Part shown: one piece after another, positions 62,215-64,000 of the stretch
Layout of the letters: each line of letters opens with the position of its first letter
Numbering within the stretch: the stretch's first letter is position 1
Source of the DNA: Actinotalea endophytica
GTDB taxonomy: Bacteria > Actinomycetota > Actinomycetes > Actinomycetales > Cellulomonadaceae
Direction: 5' to 3'
Assembly (NCBI RefSeq): GCF_025717005.1
Contig: NZ_JAOVZU010000006.1
Coordinates: 78,925 to 142,924, forward strand
Length of the DNA: 64,000 nt
Notes under the pieces: generated by a model
Seen by the model: the letters and a program-made list of their open reading frames with translations, nothing else
The model's database searches: none
What the model was told of the DNA's origin: nothing
Translations under genes and position numbers: made by a program

Positions 62215-63234
62215 TCAGCCCCACCCGTACGTGCCGATCCATCGGGTCAGGGCGGTGAGGAAGCGGTCCCGCGCCGGTCTGGCCGAGAGCGTGAGGTCGT
62301 GCAGCCCGCCCGGGATCCGCACCACGGTCACGTGGCGCCCGAGCAGCACGGCCCGTCGGGCGAGGAGGTCCACGTCGAGCACGGTGTCCGCGCTGCGCAT
62401 CTCCTCGCGCCAGCGCGGGGCGAGGATGCTCGTGGTCGAGGCGGCCATCAGCACGGGGATCTCGAGGACCAGCCCGCGGGCGACCTGGGCGTGGCCGAGC
62501 AGGATGGCCTGCAGCCACCCCGGCCGGACCGGGAACATCGGGTGCGGTCGCCACGCCTCGTCGTACTCCCACTCGCCCCCGTGCCGGGCGAGCACCGACC
62601 GGGCGTAGTGACCGGGGTCGATGTTCGGCATGGGCGTGCGCGGCTGCGAGCGGGCGAGCGTCGCGACGACCGGCGTCGTGATGCTGCGGGTGAACGAGGC
62701 GCCGGCGAGCTCGAGCCACGGTGCGTTGAGCACGAGCGACGTGATGGCGTCGGGGTGCCGACGGGCCCACAGTGCGGCCACCAGGCCACCGGTGGAGTGG
62801 GCCATGACGAGCAGCCGCGCGACGTGCCCGTGCTCGGCCCGGATCAGGGCGACGGCCGCATCGATCTCCTCGTCGTAGGTCGCGAGGTCCTCGATGTAGT
62901 TCGGCGTCTGGTGCGGACGCAGGCTCCGCCCGTACTTGCGCAGGTCGAGCGCGTAGAACGCGACCTGCTGGGCGTGCCAGTACTCGGCGAGGTGGGCCTG
63001 GAAGAAGTAGTCGTTCCAGCCGTGCAGGTAGAGGACCACCCGGGCGGGCCGGGTCGGCTCGGGCGCGGGTGGCCGGTGGCGGACGAGGGTCGCGACGACC
63101 TCGCCCTCGTCGTCGGGGGCCAGCGGGAGGGTGCGGGCCTGGAAGTCCGGCCCGAGCACGTCGGTCACCCAGCCGTCGGACGGGTCGGGCGCGGTCCAGC
63201 GGGGCGTCCGTTCCGGGCCTGGCGGCTCGGTCAC
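62215..63234 (-). CDS. Alpha/beta hydrolase (lysophospholipase-like)
   Basis: A 339-residue soluble hydrolase. The nucleophile elbow is VMAHSTGG (residue ~131), the oxyanion strand VVLYLHGWNDYF (residue ~66) and the final catalytic His lies in PGGLHDLTLS (residue ~314). The sequence resembles monoacylglycerol lipase/serine aminopeptidase (Hydrolase_4) proteins. The GTG overlaps the stop of the upstream oxidoreductase gene (GTGA), so both are co-translated. Confidence 0.88.
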   Translation of the reverse strand: MTEPPGPERTPRWTAPDPSDGWVTDVLGPDFQARTLPLAPDDEGEVVATLVRHRPPAPEPTRPARVVLYLHGWNDYFFQAHLAEYWHAQQVAFYALDLRKYGRSLRPHQTPNYIEDLATYDEEIDAAVALIRAEHGHVARLLVMAHSTGGLVAALWARRHPDAITSLVLNAPWLELAGASFTRSITTPVVATLARSQPRTPMPNIDPGHYARSVLARHGGEWEYDEAWRPHPMFPVRPGWLQAILLGHAQVARGLVLEIPVLMAASTTSILAPRWREEMRSADTVLDVDLLARRAVLLGRHVTVVRIPGGLHDLTLSARPARDRFLTALTRWIGTYGWG

Positions 63235-64000
63235 GGGAGCACCACCACCTTGCCGATCTGCTCGCCGGAGGCGAGCCGGGCGAGCGCCGACCGGGCGTCG
63301 GAGAGCGGGAAGGTCGCGTCGATCGTCGGGCGAAGGCCGCTGCGGACGCAGAACCTCATCAGGGCTTCCAGGTCGTCCTTGCTGCCCATCGTGGCGCCGA
63401 CCACGCGCAGCTCGGTGAAGAACATCCGGGTCAGCTCGGCGCCGGGCTGGTCCCCGGTGGTCGCACCCGCCACCACGATCACGCCGCCCGGGCGCAGCGC
63501 CTTGACCGAGTGCGACCAGGTCGCGGCCCCGACGGTCTCGATCACCGCGTCGACCCGGAACGGTGCCCGGCCGCCGGGCTCGATCGCGGCCACCGCCCCG
63601 GACGCGGTCGCGTGCTCCCGCTTGGCCGCGCTGCGGCTGGTCGCGACGACCTCGAGACCGGCTGCGGCACCGAGCGCGATCGCCGCCGACGAGACCCCGC
63701 CACCGGCACCCTGCACGAGCACACGGTCCCCGGGGCGCAGCCCGGCGCTGGTGAACAGCATCCGGTAGGCCGTCAGCCATGCGGTGGGCAGGCAGGCAGC
63801 CTCGGCGAAGCTCAGCTCTTCGGGCTTGGGCACCAGGTTCCAGGTCGGGACCGCGACGCGTTCGGCGAGCGTGCCCGGGTACCGCTCCGAGAGCAGGCTG
63901 CGCCGCTCGGTCGGTCCGACCCCGTGCCCGGTCGCGCCGATCACGCCGTGCACCACGACGTCCAGCGGGCCGTTCGGTCCGTCGACGACGCCGGCGGCGT
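63231..64000 (-). CDS. Zinc-binding dehydrogenase / quinone oxidoreductase (truncated by window end)
   Basis: The C-terminal ~256 residues of a medium-chain dehydrogenase-like protein. The frame is open to the last base, so the start lies outside. The Rossmann motif is VLVQGAGGGVSSAAIALG and the typical AAGVVDGPNGPLDVVVHGVIG segment begins the visible part. PLSDARSALARLASGEQIGKVVVLP is the family end. It lacks visible structural-zinc cysteines, favouring a QOR-like NADPH:quinone reductase. It is coupled to the hydrolase gene. Confidence 0.88.
   Translation of the reverse strand, partial: AAGVVDGPNGPLDVVVHGVIGATGHGVGPTERRSLLSERYPGTLAERVAVPTWNLVPKPEELSFAEAACLPTAWLTAYRMLFTSAGLRPGDRVLVQGAGGGVSSAAIALGAAAGLEVVATSRSAAKREHATASGAVAAIEPGGRAPFRVDAVIETVGAATWSHSVKALRPGGVIVVAGATTGDQPGAELTRMFFTELRVVGATMGSKDDLEALMRFCVRSGLRPTIDATFPLSDARSALARLASGEQIGKVVVLP

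Overview
The window reads as chromosomal DNA of a very GC-rich actinobacterium. Indicators are G/C-dominated third codon positions, frequent GTG and some TTG starts, NucS-era style actinobacterial families (LigD polymerase domain, DUF4956/VTC pair, LuxR-type large ATP-binding regulators, MinD-like ATPase with a disordered acidic front) and many starts placed directly behind a TAnnnT -10 box. Gene content and the order topA, tmk, holB, secreted hydrolase, tRNA-Thr suggest the Cellulomonas/Micrococcales area, but that placement is inference. I see no integrase, transposase, prophage or CRISPR array.

Layout. 1-8.6 kb: end of topA, a beta-propeller membrane protein, divergent PfkB kinase and Gfo/Idh oxidoreductase, tmk-holB, a secreted S33 hydrolase and tRNA-Thr(CGT). 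8.6-16 kb: accessory-looking stretch with a secreted HNH-like protein carrying DUF4214 repeats, two small MarR regulons (one with a clear double operator), a VOC protein, a second Gfo/Idh protein and an ABC-2 exporter. 16-21.8 kb: DUF4153/4173 membrane protein, a self-contained 250-base transcription unit with iterated operators around a 52-codon ORF, a LacI regulator, the DUF4956-VTC pair and a membrane protein. 22-23 kb: stand-alone LigD-type polymerase.

23.2-30.4 kb is a complete sugar-utilisation locus: GH4 phospho-glycosidase and DeoR regulator on the minus strand, and divergently a PfkB kinase, ABC solute-binding protein, two permeases and a NagB-like protein, joined by 4-base stop/start overlaps. 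The combination implies ABC import of a free glycoside, cytoplasmic phosphorylation by the kinase, cleavage by GH4 and processing by the NagB homologue, whose usual catalytic Glu is Met. This is my best candidate for an undescribed pathway.

30.4-36.3 kb: a large LuxR-family ATPase regulator coupled to a low-complexity small protein, hypothetical proteins, a HAD phosphatase and an RsbW-like ATPase. 36.4-42.6 kb: a 1197-residue secreted subtilase, a small peptide gene, a glutamine amidotransferase and a PAS-GGDEF cyclase. 42.8-51.6 kb: ECF sigma factor with membrane partner, MinD-like ATPase, phospholipase D-like protein, polysaccharide deacetylase lipoprotein, another lipoprotein and an SDR. 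51.8-64 kb: ppdK, DEAD-box helicase, OsmC protein, FAD/Fe-S oxidoreductase, a protein with an 11-unit pentapeptide repeat, a Gmad2 lipoprotein and a hydrolase/quinone-oxidoreductase pair running off the window edge.

Regulatory structure: about ten genes start 5-8 bases after a TAnnnT hexamer, which indicates leaderless mRNAs; long perfect inverted repeats mark gene ends.
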